The notes under the pieces: generated by a model | The model's database searches: none | Seen by the model: only the letters and a program-made list of their open reading frames with translations | Told to the model about the DNA's origin: nothing | Source of the DNA: JAHFOW01 sp964370795 | GTDB taxonomy: Bacteria; Planctomycetota; Brocadiia; Brocadiales; Brocadiaceae | Direction: 5' to 3' | DNA: 58,309 nucleotides | Assembly: GCA_964370795.1 (NCBI GenBank) | Contig: CAYJME010000002.1 | Span: 1 to 58,309 of the forward strand | In this document: piece after piece, positions 44,934-53,882 of the stretch | Numbering within the stretch: position 1 is the first letter of the stretch | How the letters are laid out: each line of letters starts with the position of its first letter | Program-made: the position numbers and the translations under genes

Positions 44934-46109
44934 TCATTGCTTTTCCGGAAATTTAAAACCAATATAGGTACCTGAACTGATTCCCATAAGCGCCAATAAT
45001 TCTTTTGGAAATTCTGGCATTGTAAGGACATTTAATACTGACGAAATAAAAATAATCCCAAGGACAACAGTCCAAGCTGCTATCTGGAAGCGGTAAAAGC
45101 TAATCCCATTTGCATCACTAAGTATATCTGTAAAAAATCCTTCCGAAGGCACGGAATTTACCGTAGAACTAAATCCCTGAATCTCACTCTGAACTTGATT
45201 AAGCCGAACGGTTTTTTCTGATAATTCTTTTTTAAGGTCACTTAGATTTGCAGGGGGTGGATTCGCGTTGATAGCATTATTAAGATTGGTAACTTCCGCT
45301 TGCAATTTTGCCTCTTCCACCTGATGAGTTTTAAGCTGACCGTCTGAATCATTTCGTTTACTGAAATCAATAATCGTAGCCCCCAACATGGTGCTCGCAC
45401 TAATGCCTATAAGCATAAGCACTGACGACGTAAGCGTACCATAAGCAGTCGTGACCATCCAAATAAAGACATAAGAAGCGATTACCAGGAAAAACCAGAA
45501 TGCCATTTGTGTACGGGCAAGGCTAAAGGGTCTCCTGTTCTGTTTTCCCTTTCGATTATTTCCTGCGGGCTGCGTGCCAGCGTCACGCAACATATCGCTG
45601 TAAATGGCGAACATAACAAACAGCCCAATTGAGAGACCCAAAATAACTATATAAGTCCAAAACCAATTACTAAGTATAACAGTAAGTCTGTGTTTTTTAA
45701 TATCCGTCTCTAATGGTTTATTCTCAAGCCCTACTGTAATAGCAATGTCTTTCGAGAAACCTTTTGGTTTTCCAAGTAAACTATCCCATGATTTCTCAGA
45801 TTCGGGAGTACGCTTAAGGTCAAAAATAATCTGTTCATTTTTACCACCTACAAGCCTTGAAGGGATGCCTTTTATTGGATATCCATCCAGGTATAGTATA
45901 ATTTTTGAAAGTTCATTTTTGGCTTCAGTTAATAATCCTGAAAGATTCTTTACCGTAATGGTAATGGAATTAGAAAGTTCACACTCCCCCACAACTTCAG
46001 TGACTCGGGGTTCAGATATATCCTGAGCATATACGCTATGTATAGCTATGATCCCTATTCCAAAAAACATCAGAAAATTTAAGATAAACGTGAGTTTATT
46101 CTTGTACAT
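44934..46109 (-). CDS. Hypothetical multi-pass membrane protein
   Basis: A 391-residue protein. A signal peptide (1-28, ending VYAQ) precedes an extracytoplasmic domain (about 30-145) containing ILYLDGYPIKGI. Helices lie at about 148-170, 203-223, 226-248 and 345-365. A cytoplasmic or lumenal coiled coil (about 255-315) lies between helices 3 and 4. The segment RPFSLARTQMAFWFFLVIASYVF is distinctive, but I cannot name the family. GGAGGG precedes the ATG. It sits downstream of the trypsin-like gene, behind a terminator, inside the protease island. A role as a membrane anchor or sensor is only inference. Confidence 0.75.
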   Translation of the reverse strand: MYKNKLTFILNFLMFFGIGIIAIHSVYAQDISEPRVTEVVGECELSNSITITVKNLSGLLTEAKNELSKIILYLDGYPIKGIPSRLVGGKNEQIIFDLKRTPESEKSWDSLLGKPKGFSKDIAITVGLENKPLETDIKKHRLTVILSNWFWTYIVILGLSIGLFVMFAIYSDMLRDAGTQPAGNNRKGKQNRRPFSLARTQMAFWFFLVIASYVFIWMVTTAYGTLTSSVLMLIGISASTMLGATIIDFSKRNDSDGQLKTHQVEEAKLQAEVTNLNNAINANPPPANLSDLKKELSEKTVRLNQVQSEIQGFSSTVNSVPSEGFFTDILSDANGISFYRFQIAAWTVVLGIIFISSVLNVLTMPEFPKELLALMGISSGTYIGFKFPEKQ

Positions 46110-46193
46110 TATAATTCCCTCCCTGAGCTTTACACCCTGTCATCAGCGGTGTGTAGCTTCATGTAAATTTTACTATAAATTTAGTTTTTTGAA

Positions 46194-46217
46194 AAAACCC
46201 TGTAAAAATAGGGTTTT
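46194..46217 (-). terminator. Intrinsic terminator after the trypsin-like gene
   Basis: An 8-bp stem AAAACCCT / AGGGTTTT with an 8-base loop; on the minus strand a T-run follows. It lies 120 bases after the trypsin-like gene and separates it from the membrane-protein gene. Confidence 0.65.
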
Positions 46218-46337
46218 AAAGTTGTGGGTAGGAACGAAGGATTTGCCCGCATCAAACACACCCCTAAAGCCCTTATTAGAGGGGACCTTTGCTGTTTTGG
46301 CAAAATAGTTGTCATTTCCGTATTTTATAGTTACATA

Positions 46338-47519
46338 CTATCCAATATCCTCAAAACCTTTAAAATTAAAATTCCGTCCGGGAATATACGATAATCGCAA
46401 AAAAAATGACTTCGCATCAACGGCATACCCGTGTTGCAAATCCAGGTTATGGAGAAAATGAAAGCCCAGTAAACGGACTCCATTCCCTTTTGAAGAATTA
46501 ATAAATACGGGAGAGCCACTATCGCCTTCGACAGTTTCGACATCACCCGTATACCTATATTTCCAAACAAATCCATAATCCATTCTTGCACCACCCAAGA
46601 TAGGCGGTGAAAAGAAATCCACGCCGTCCATTAAATCAATATCCAGGCACTGAGCACCATCATTACGTTCAACCCATAGTAATCCGTTGGTATTTGTATC
46701 ACGAATAGCAGCGTGAATATCTTCGCTTGTGGCAATCTTGCCATCAAACCCACGAGGCCATAAGGTTTTCTCTGAAACAAATTCTTTTGGTATTTTAAAA
46801 AGCATGGCATCAGTAATGTGACTGTTTTTCATTATGTTTGTAGGGAGAAAACTATCCGAATAAATTTTAAACCATTGTCTCCCATGAAAACCTAAGGCAC
46901 GATCACCATCGGGAGATCTATAATTACCATTGGATACATCAATAAACACGTGGCCTGCGCTCGTTGCCCAATGGGTTCTGCCATTGTCCATAACAAGAAG
47001 TGATCCAACAGTGCCGATCATTACCTTTTCTCCATCCTTAAAAGTCCCTGTATTTTCAGACACAGTTGAACGTCCAAAACCAAACCTTCTTCCTACATCG
47101 ATGCGTTCAGCCGTAGGCCAATTTTGTTTCAATGTAGTCGAAAGGCTCGGTTGACCAACTTCCACGACATCAAGCAAAACACGTATTTTACCCTCACCAG
47201 GAATACATATAACCAGATATTTGGGGATTCTCTCTCTTCTGGACAAATTATCAGGACGACGTTTTTTGTCGACAAAAACTTTGATACAAAGTCCACCTGC
47301 AGATTTTGATAGTGGCGCATAGCGTCTTTCTTTTTCCTTAAACTTACGACCAATTCCAAGCCCACACACTCCAGGTAATTGTGCAAACCTATGAGAAGCT
47401 GTCTGATAAGCTATTTTTAAGTCAGGATATCTCCTCAACCACATATTTATCTGCCTACCAGGACGATAGTAATTCCTTTCATCAGATTGCTTCAATGAAC
47501 GTTTTTTTACTGCACACAT
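46338..47519 (-). CDS. Trypsin-like serine protease
   Basis: A 393-residue protein with a complete chymotrypsin-fold triad: His190 (ATSAGHVF), Asp237 (SHITDAMLF) and Ser334 (EGDSGSPVF). Residues 1-150 form an N-terminal region, containing LPGVCGLGIGRKFKEKERR and a beta-rich segment, of unknown function. There is no signal peptide, so it is probably cytoplasmic, which is unusual beside an exported lipoprotein. It lies 13 bases downstream of the lipoprotein gene at 47533, clearly one operon. Related trypsin-like proteases occur next to caspase-type genes in bacterial death and defence loci, but a substrate here is unknown. Confidence 0.85.
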   Translation of the reverse strand: MCAVKKRSLKQSDERNYYRPGRQINMWLRRYPDLKIAYQTASHRFAQLPGVCGLGIGRKFKEKERRYAPLSKSAGGLCIKVFVDKKRRPDNLSRRERIPKYLVICIPGEGKIRVLLDVVEVGQPSLSTTLKQNWPTAERIDVGRRFGFGRSTVSENTGTFKDGEKVMIGTVGSLLVMDNGRTHWATSAGHVFIDVSNGNYRSPDGDRALGFHGRQWFKIYSDSFLPTNIMKNSHITDAMLFKIPKEFVSEKTLWPRGFDGKIATSEDIHAAIRDTNTNGLLWVERNDGAQCLDIDLMDGVDFFSPPILGGARMDYGFVWKYRYTGDVETVEGDSGSPVFINSSKGNGVRLLGFHFLHNLDLQHGYAVDAKSFFLRLSYIPGRNFNFKGFEDIG

Positions 47520-47532
47520 GCCACTTCTCGCA

Positions 47533-49029
47533 TTAGTAAAGATCGCTAATAGGTAACTGAATGATTATTACAACACCTTTGTCGGGAAATTCTACTTGTA
47601 TTATTTCTTTGTTGGTAATTTTATCCTTACCGAGCGAATTCTGTATCCACTCTTTGAATTTATCCTCTTTTTTTTCGTCTGGAGTAAGGTCGCGCGGAAG
47701 ATTACCAATAGTAATTGTAGTTGTGTTTGTCTTCTTATCAGCCTTTATCCTCTCTTTAAAGACATTAGTCAATTCAGGGCTAAAATATTTATCAAGACCC
47801 GTTCTTAAAGTTTCTTCTATCTTACCTTTTGCTTGCTCTATCGGATCTTTTCCACCATCTCCACCTGTAGTTTGTGAACCTTCAAATTCTGCAAGCCTCA
47901 CTGTTGCTGGCAGGATAAATACATCCGTCGTGGCATTAAAAGCAATCATCGTAAATGGTGGGCATGGTATAAACGCCATATCCTGACGAATCCACGGTGC
48001 TTGTGACTGCAATAGGAATGAACTGAATGCTACATCTTCATCTGGTCCGGCAACTATACCACTATATTTTAGCCATTGTTTTATTTCGCGCGGTTTTAGA
48101 ACAGGATACAAACCCGGCTGTGCAATTTTTACTTCTGCAATCTTAAAAACAAGCATATTACCCAAATAATCCTTTATTTCTTCCGGCTTAGATACACCAA
48201 TTTCTCTGGCTTCCGCTCTAAAACCGGCCGGCTTTAACATCTTTGAAATTGAAGGCACAGGAGGCAAACCGGCCACGAGCGGAGCCCATGTTGTAACAAT
48301 ACCCGATGCAACTTCAGAGGCCTTTTCAAACTGATTTATTACATAGGGCACTAGGTTTGAATTGTCCACCTTATTAGAAAATACCTCTGCTGCCCAGCCG
48401 TTGCGGAGTTTCGTTTCTATCTCCGCGCTACCCAATCCCGTATGCGGTTGAATAATATATTGCTCTTCGAAATCTGGCAAATATACCACATCCATACGGT
48501 CTCCAAGGCGTGTCACAGGATCGGTGGTATTAATAAAACCTGTCTGTGCATGCAACTCGCTTGGTGGTTTCGCTTCCGGTTGTGGTTGTGGTTGTTCCTT
48601 TGGTTTTTCTCCAGTTTCTGCCCCACCGGCTGTTCCTTTTTCTTCCTTTACCCCTGCAGCAGCTTTTTGTTCATGTTCTCTGCCGGACAATGTTAAAGCA
48701 AGTGCCTGGGTAACCGATAACTTTTCAGGTAACGCTTTTTTCAACCAAGTCGGTGCATTTTCCGGTTTATCTACCACATATCCCTTTGTACTTTCGTCAT
48801 AGTGAAAACTTATGAGTGCAACCCTTTGAGCAACTGGTACTGATTGTTTTAAATGGAGAAACGGGCGCGGGAGATAATAGCGGACACCTTTCATCGAGTC
48901 AGCCTTTTTTTGCTGTTCATCGGTCCAATTCGAGTATTGCGTTGGTGTCGGTACCTTCACGTAATCGAGACGTGCACAACCAAACATTACTAACACAAAC
49001 AGTAAAAGCACAGACAAAAACATTCGCAT
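47533..49029 (-). CDS. Large lipoprotein of unknown function
   Basis: A 498-residue exported protein. The signal peptide ends at the lipobox VMFGC (Cys18). Residues about 40-110 include KGVRYYLPRPFLHLKQ and VALISFHYDESTKGYVVDKP; a Pro/Gln/Glu linker (about 135-160) follows; the C-terminal half has two or three beta-rich segments, and a final LTPDEKKEDKFKEW...EVEFPDKGVVIIIQL. I know no family for it. I start at ATG 49029, with GGAGGG 8 bases upstream; the in-frame GTG at 49047 lies inside that site. It is the first gene of a two-gene operon with the trypsin-like protease. Confidence 0.78.
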   Translation of the reverse strand: MRMFLSVLLLFVLVMFGCARLDYVKVPTPTQYSNWTDEQQKKADSMKGVRYYLPRPFLHLKQSVPVAQRVALISFHYDESTKGYVVDKPENAPTWLKKALPEKLSVTQALALTLSGREHEQKAAAGVKEEKGTAGGAETGEKPKEQPQPQPEAKPPSELHAQTGFINTTDPVTRLGDRMDVVYLPDFEEQYIIQPHTGLGSAEIETKLRNGWAAEVFSNKVDNSNLVPYVINQFEKASEVASGIVTTWAPLVAGLPPVPSISKMLKPAGFRAEAREIGVSKPEEIKDYLGNMLVFKIAEVKIAQPGLYPVLKPREIKQWLKYSGIVAGPDEDVAFSSFLLQSQAPWIRQDMAFIPCPPFTMIAFNATTDVFILPATVRLAEFEGSQTTGGDGGKDPIEQAKGKIEETLRTGLDKYFSPELTNVFKERIKADKKTNTTTITIGNLPRDLTPDEKKEDKFKEWIQNSLGKDKITNKEIIQVEFPDKGVVIIIQLPISDLY

Positions 49030-49375
49030 AATATATACCCTCCTCACCCAAACAAGTCGGAAAAAATATCAATACCCACAAACCATTCTTTAACGTTTCA
49101 ACAGCTACCATTTCTTACGATCATGTTAATTGCTTTAAGTACAGTATCATAAATACCCTAGCACTGCAAAGCCGCAATTAAATTCTTCAGGCAAAAGAAA
49201 CAACCCTCAAAGTCCTTCCCGGTCTAAAGGAGATTTCCCGTATCAAAGGGAGTGAAGGAGTATAAAACAAATGGCAAACACCGGCGATTACATTTTCAGG
49301 CGTTCTTTTCTTGCACCTGTCAGCGCCTATCGCGCAAGGTTCGCTGATTACCATATGTGTGGACTTAAGCATCTC
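49030..49375. other. Intergenic stretch between clostripain-like and lipoprotein genes
   Basis: About 345 bases without a gene. Positions about 49190-49260 resemble a badly decayed copy of the CCCCCTAAGTCCCCCTT-type repeat seen at 1903 and 8527 (AAACAACCCTCAAAGTCC ... AAAGGGAGTGAAGG). The promoter of the lipoprotein-trypsin operon is expected here. Confidence 0.45.
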
Positions 49376-50581
49376 CTATGCTTCGAATTGAGCTTCTAAG
49401 AACACTTTCCACCGTCCGTTCTTGCTGAAGGATAGATCGCTGTAATCCGGCGCATAGTCCTCCTTACGCGGAAAATAAATCGAGACTCCTTTTGCCCTCG
49501 CGACATTATTCCCGCACGTGGCATTTCGAACTACAAGACTATCCCTGTTTGCAGGATCCAGAGCATTCGTAATCTTGTTAGCGACATCCCTTACTGCTGC
49601 ATTTTGAGGTATACGCTGAATGATTTGCTTTGCGAAATCACCAAGATCAATATACTCCGGCATCTCGAATTTCTGAGCACGATCGCGTGCCAGACTAACG
49701 GCGCCAGCCACATTGCTGAGGTCAGCAAGAAGGGCATCGGCCAACTCGCTCACCAATGCTGACACAGCTTGAATTTGACTAAGATCCAAGGCAGATTGTG
49801 TGGCCGTTTCCCCCGTCTTTTGATAGTATTTCTGATATTCATCAACGATCGTCTTTGTCAAATCAGAAGGACTCATAGTTGGTTTAGCCACCAACAACTT
49901 TAAAATTGCCGCGTATGGCCAACCTGCATTAGGCTCAGTCTCCTCGGAACCAACCATGAAGTTTGCTGTTTCCTTTAACTCGTATGCAATCTCCATCATA
50001 TTCATCAGACAAGCGTCACAACCGAGGATATCGAGTTTTTGGCCGTTCGGTAGCGCATTGAGTATTCCATTACGTAGTTCCTGATTGTCAAGGTAATCGT
50101 GCGATCCGCAATCTATAGCAATAGCACGTGCTTCAGCAGGGCGGTTGTGAACCTTCAGCACGGTGGTACGGAACAGCGCACGTTTGATTCTGTTTAGCTT
50201 GGCCGCTGCTTGCGGTTTGACTAAGCGAATGTTGGCATAATTGTAATCAGAAGGCAGATTTTCCCAACCACCGCCATGGTTCCACACATCGAGCAAGTAC
50301 CGCTGTGCCGGATAATTTTTTATTCCCCACTGGATAAACTCTGTTAAAATTTTGGGATCACCGCAATTTACACCGGGTAATTTCTGAGCTACCATTAACT
50401 TCCCTTTCTCAACCCGGTAGCGGGTAGTCTCGTTTTCCTCTGTATCGAACTGGACGATAACATTCACGTCGGCTGTCGAACCAACCTGCTTCATTTCTTC
50501 CAAATCATCCTTGCCGGCACCTTCCAAGTTGTTATCTCCTGCCATGTAAACCAGCCATGTCCATTGTGCAATTTTATTCAT
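49376..50581 (-). CDS. Clostripain-family (C11) cysteine protease
   Basis: A 401-residue peptidase of clan CD, the same structural clan as caspases. The N-terminal WTWLVYMAGDNNLEGAGKDDLEEMKQVGS is typical of C11. The catalytic His is His102 (DVWNHGGGW) and the catalytic Cys is Cys191 (LGCDACLMNMMEIAYEL). C11 enzymes usually cut after Arg or Lys and mature by autocleavage. No signal peptide. I chose ATG 50581 because AAGGAG lies 9 bases upstream; a start at 50632 is rejected. It is the last gene of the run starting with the caspase gene at 54722. Confidence 0.9.
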   Translation of the reverse strand: MNKIAQWTWLVYMAGDNNLEGAGKDDLEEMKQVGSTADVNVIVQFDTEENETTRYRVEKGKLMVAQKLPGVNCGDPKILTEFIQWGIKNYPAQRYLLDVWNHGGGWENLPSDYNYANIRLVKPQAAAKLNRIKRALFRTTVLKVHNRPAEARAIAIDCGSHDYLDNQELRNGILNALPNGQKLDILGCDACLMNMMEIAYELKETANFMVGSEETEPNAGWPYAAILKLLVAKPTMSPSDLTKTIVDEYQKYYQKTGETATQSALDLSQIQAVSALVSELADALLADLSNVAGAVSLARDRAQKFEMPEYIDLGDFAKQIIQRIPQNAAVRDVANKITNALDPANRDSLVVRNATCGNNVARAKGVSIYFPRKEDYAPDYSDLSFSKNGRWKVFLEAQFEA

Positions 50582-50647
50582 AGTAAAATTCTCCTTTTTC
50601 TGTTGAATAGGATTTAACCAAAAATGAAACATATTAAATTTAGAGGG

Positions 50648-50908
50648 TCATTGCGCCATACCACAGGTTGCTTTATACAGGGCGGTAAAATTATATATGC
50701 CGGATATTATATACAAAACTGCTCCGATAAAAACTAACGATGCAGCTACTTTAAACCATTTTTTCCAGTTAATGATTTTTCCTAATTCTTTATCAGCTAA
50801 AAGATATTTGGGGAGCCAATACATAACTGCACCAGACGCAAAAATGAAAAACAGAAAACCAACCCATTGTCCAATCAATAGTTCATTTGTTTTATTTTCG
50901 GCATACAA
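50648..50908 (-). CDS. Small two-helix membrane protein
   Basis: An 86-residue protein with two membrane helices (about 11-33 and 50-72) and a short Lys-rich loop (KYLLADKELGKIINWKKWFK). I know no family. It starts 9 bases after the START-like gene and precedes the clostripain-like gene by 66 bases on the same strand, so it is probably co-transcribed. It could anchor or export a partner, but nothing in the sequence shows this. Confidence 0.65.
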   Translation of the reverse strand: MYAENKTNELLIGQWVGFLFFIFASGAVMYWLPKYLLADKELGKIINWKKWFKVAASLVFIGAVLYIISGIYNFTALYKATCGMAQ

Positions 50909-50917
50909 AGCTTGCTA

Positions 50918-51658
50918 TTAAAGTTCCTGCACATACACCTTGCCTTCTTTATACTTCTGACAGCCAATACTTTTATGCCTGCATTCAAGAACCTCTTTCA
51001 TTCCTTTTAAATTTTCAAGCATATGTTCACGCAATCCTGGCTCAACGAGACCTAAAAAGTTACCTATTACAACACCACCGCCTGACGGTTCACTGTATAA
51101 TTCATAAATTACTTTAACTTCATTTGTCGTGATCGGAATAAGCTCCCATTTACCATATAACTTCTCAATCCTATTATACTCAGGATCTTTCGGGACAAGA
51201 TCATATGCGCTTGTGATGCTGATTGTTACCACCTTTGTTGTAATATCTTGCAATCTCGTATCACGCACAACAGAATCATATTTGCTTGTAATAAAAACCC
51301 CCTTTTTTTCTGTTTTAAATTGTTTGACACTCTCATTTTTAGTATCATCTTCAGAAACTTTCCTTCCTTCAACACAATTATGCATCCATAAATGACTCAC
51401 TTCTGTGTCTTCCAATAATCGAATGATGCTATTTAAAGTTGTTTTAATGGTAACAACACCTTTACAATCTTGAAATTTAGCGCCTTCTACGATGCTTTTT
51501 CTGTTAAACATTTCAACTCCATTGCTATTTTCCATCGGAACTTTTTCCCACCCTGTATCTGGTTTGATCAAAAAAGGATTTTGAATTCCCTGCGCATGTG
51601 CATTTGCAGGAATAGCCAATAAAAAAACTGCTAGTATTAAAGACCACCTTATATTCAT
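50918..51658 (-). CDS. Exported START-like lipid-binding protein
   Basis: A 246-residue protein. A cleavable signal peptide (1-23, LAVFLLAIPANAHAQ) is followed by a domain resembling bacterial START/StAR-type lipid-binding proteins: residues TGWEKVPMENSNGVEMFNRKS near the start and the C-terminal SGGGVVIGNFLGLVEPGLREHMLENLKGMKEVLE helix region. START domains hold a hydrophobic ligand such as a lipid, so this is an extracytoplasmic lipid binder. GAAGGTG precedes the ATG at 51658; an upstream in-frame start at 51862 lacks one and would bury the signal peptide. It belongs to the caspase-clostripain run. Confidence 0.72.
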   Translation of the reverse strand: MNIRWSLILAVFLLAIPANAHAQGIQNPFLIKPDTGWEKVPMENSNGVEMFNRKSIVEGAKFQDCKGVVTIKTTLNSIIRLLEDTEVSHLWMHNCVEGRKVSEDDTKNESVKQFKTEKKGVFITSKYDSVVRDTRLQDITTKVVTISITSAYDLVPKDPEYNRIEKLYGKWELIPITTNEVKVIYELYSEPSGGGVVIGNFLGLVEPGLREHMLENLKGMKEVLECRHKSIGCQKYKEGKVYVQEL

Positions 51659-51892
51659 GGACACCTTCACAAGAAAATTCCCTCCATAATTTATAGTGAA
51701 TAGGTAAATTTTCACCAAATTAGCACAATTTTTATTTTTCAAAATAGCGCGATGCATTCTAGCCACTATAAGACGAGTAATATCACTATTGCCATAAGCA
51801 ACTTTTATCATATCTATGACAGCATTAAAATGCGGGAACAGGTTGCAAACCCGCTCCCGCATTGGAGCTGTACCCTTAAATATAGTTAACGT

Positions 51893-52405
51893 TTAAGCAG
51901 CAACCTTTATGGCGATATTTGCAGCAGTAATTGCAACATTAATAACTGTATCCAGAATATCTTTTGCCAGTTGACGTTGAGCAATTTCCTGATCAGCACC
52001 CTTCAGAAAATTCGATATTTGGGAAATTTCATCATCAGGAAGTAATTGAGGAATATTTTCAAATACTTCGTTTTCTGTTATTAACCCTAACGCATCTCCT
52101 AATGCAGTTCTTTGATCCTCAATATTCAATGCAGTCGCTTTAGACAATGGATGAGTACTAGATGCTGCATTAACCATTAACTCCGTAAGCGCATTATCCA
52201 TTGATACAATGGCATTTCTCTTTTCTTTATTATTTGTTAAAGTTTTTGAATTAGCTTCCGAAACAAACTTTTTTAAAAGCTCAATCACAGCATTTTCATC
52301 ACTTTTATCAGCTTTATTTTTATTATCTTTAATCAGTTCAAACAAATTTACAAAAATAGGTACAAGGTCTTTGCCTATTTTTATTAAGTCATTTAAATTT
52401 GACAT
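51893..52405 (-). CDS. Helical hypothetical protein
   Basis: A 170-residue, mostly alpha-helical protein with no signal peptide. It ends in a hydrophobic, Ala-rich helix (VINVAITAANIAIKVAA) that could insert into a membrane. AGGAGG precedes the ATG strongly. I know no family. It starts 20 bases after the coiled-coil lipoprotein gene, so it is in the same transcript. The hydrophobic C-terminal helix is reminiscent of small membrane-active effectors, but that is speculation. Confidence 0.68.
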   Translation of the reverse strand: MSNLNDLIKIGKDLVPIFVNLFELIKDNKNKADKSDENAVIELLKKFVSEANSKTLTNNKEKRNAIVSMDNALTELMVNAASSTHPLSKATALNIEDQRTALGDALGLITENEVFENIPQLLPDDEISQISNFLKGADQEIAQRQLAKDILDTVINVAITAANIAIKVAA

Positions 52406-52425
52406 GATAGTAGCCTCCTGTCTTA

Positions 52426-53085
52426 TTAGCTAACTTTTTTATATACTTTTATTAATATATCACGGGACCGTTCAATCGTTTTCTGAATCCTCTCATTTTC
52501 CTTTCTTCTTTCTTCTTCTGACCTCTTGTCAATTTGTCCAAGTTCTTCTTGTAGACTGCGGATGGCAGAAACAGTCATAACAACGCCATCAATATCAAAA
52601 CTCCTAAGGACAAATTCAGCATCAGAACTACTTAAATACTTTACAATTATGTCATTGTTTTCTTTTAACGTTTTTACTGCATCTATGAGTGCTTTGTATG
52701 ATTTCAATATTATTTCTTTTCTCGCTTCGTTTATTTGAATATCTGAAAGGTTTATTACCTCCTCAAGGTTGATTTCTGCTAATTTCATGGAGAGCAATCT
52801 TTGATTTCCAGTTACATTTGCATCAACTTGAAGTAAGACCTCAGCCTTCTTTAAATCACGCTCCCATGTTAGCAAATCAAGTTCACGTTTTTTGTCAGCC
52901 TTAAGCTGATCATTTAAAGAAATTTCTATATCATTTTTATTTTCCTCTAATAAATTTTTTAATTTACTGTAATATTCATCTTGCTTTTTACTTAATTCAG
53001 TCACATTTGATCTGCTCATAGCACAACCTGTTGTCAAACTTAAGGACAGAAAAATACAGAAAATTATTATTTGTTTGACATTCAT
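52426..53085 (-). CDS. Coiled-coil lipoprotein
   Basis: A 219-residue protein. The signal peptide ends at the lipobox LTTGC (Cys21). The rest is almost entirely charged helix, with coiled-coil regions at about 30-85 and 170-215 (REELDLLTWERDLKKAEVL and EEERRKENERIQKTIERSRD type). The ATG overlaps the stop of the preceding gene in the sequence ATGA, so translation is coupled. Family not recognised. Confidence 0.75.
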   Translation of the reverse strand: MNVKQIIIFCIFLSLSLTTGCAMSRSNVTELSKKQDEYYSKLKNLLEENKNDIEISLNDQLKADKKRELDLLTWERDLKKAEVLLQVDANVTGNQRLLSMKLAEINLEEVINLSDIQINEARKEIILKSYKALIDAVKTLKENNDIIVKYLSSSDAEFVLRSFDIDGVVMTVSAIRSLQEELGQIDKRSEEERRKENERIQKTIERSRDILIKVYKKVS

Positions 53086-53795
53086 TTTTTATTCTCCTTA
53101 TCAATTTCATCGATAGCATCAGTAATATTTTTTTGGAGTGCATTTACCTGGTCTTGTGTAGGTGACACATCAATAGCTAACCACGAATCTACTTTTCCGT
53201 GCATTACTTTCATCAAAGCTACTTGTTTTCTGAGAATTTCAAGCATAAGATGTGTCCTTTCAGCAGTATTAGCCTCATTCTCAAAAGCTGCTTTGTATAT
53301 AGACTCTGTTTTTTCAACTTCTAGAGGTTTAGGAGGCAATGTAGACTTAATGGTTTTTAAATCATTGCGGCAGTGTATTAATGATGCTTTTAATTTTTCA
53401 TTATCAGTAGAATTTATTTTTTCTTCCAGTCTTTTGATTTCTGCATCAAAATCTATAAATGCATAATCTATCCATGGTTGAATGTTCTTATCATAACTTA
53501 GGAATAGATTGTCAGCATTGACAGTAGTACTCGTCCCAGGAATAGCAGCCTCTATAGCTTTTTGCGCAATGCGCATCCTTCCCGTTTCAATAATACGATC
53601 CTGTTTTTGTTTGTGAAACTGATCAAAAGATGTTTGTAGGTTAACAACTGCGTCATCAACAGCCTTAATCAGCTCTATCTGTGCCTTTGACGCATTTTTT
53701 ACTTCAATAGGCGTAGCACATCCTTGCATCAACATCGCAGTAGCTAGCAAGCTTGGCAATGCAATGCATGAAACGTGTTGTTTTCGTCTTACCAT
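53082..53795 (-). CDS. Helical lipoprotein
   Basis: A 237-residue lipoprotein with lipobox MLMQGC and an Asn/Gln/Lys-rich helical body; residues 40-75 and 120-150 look like coiled coils. I use ATG 53795, preceded by AAAGGAGAG; the longer ATG at 53822 is upstream of that site. It overlaps the next gene by 4 bases and lies 87 bases after the caspase gene. Family not recognised. With the next gene it forms a coupled pair of helical lipoproteins, perhaps parts of one assembly on the membrane. Confidence 0.75.
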   Translation of the reverse strand: MVRRKQHVSCIALPSLLATAMLMQGCATPIEVKNASKAQIELIKAVDDAVVNLQTSFDQFHKQKQDRIIETGRMRIAQKAIEAAIPGTSTTVNADNLFLSYDKNIQPWIDYAFIDFDAEIKRLEEKINSTDNEKLKASLIHCRNDLKTIKSTLPPKPLEVEKTESIYKAAFENEANTAERTHLMLEILRKQVALMKVMHGKVDSWLAIDVSPTQDQVNALQKNITDAIDEIDKENKK

Positions 53796-53882
53796 AACGT
53801 TTCTCTCCTTTAATTTATTCAAACTTGTATGAGTCCATCTATCGGTTTTGGTAGAGTTGAAAGGTTACAACTATTTCACCAT

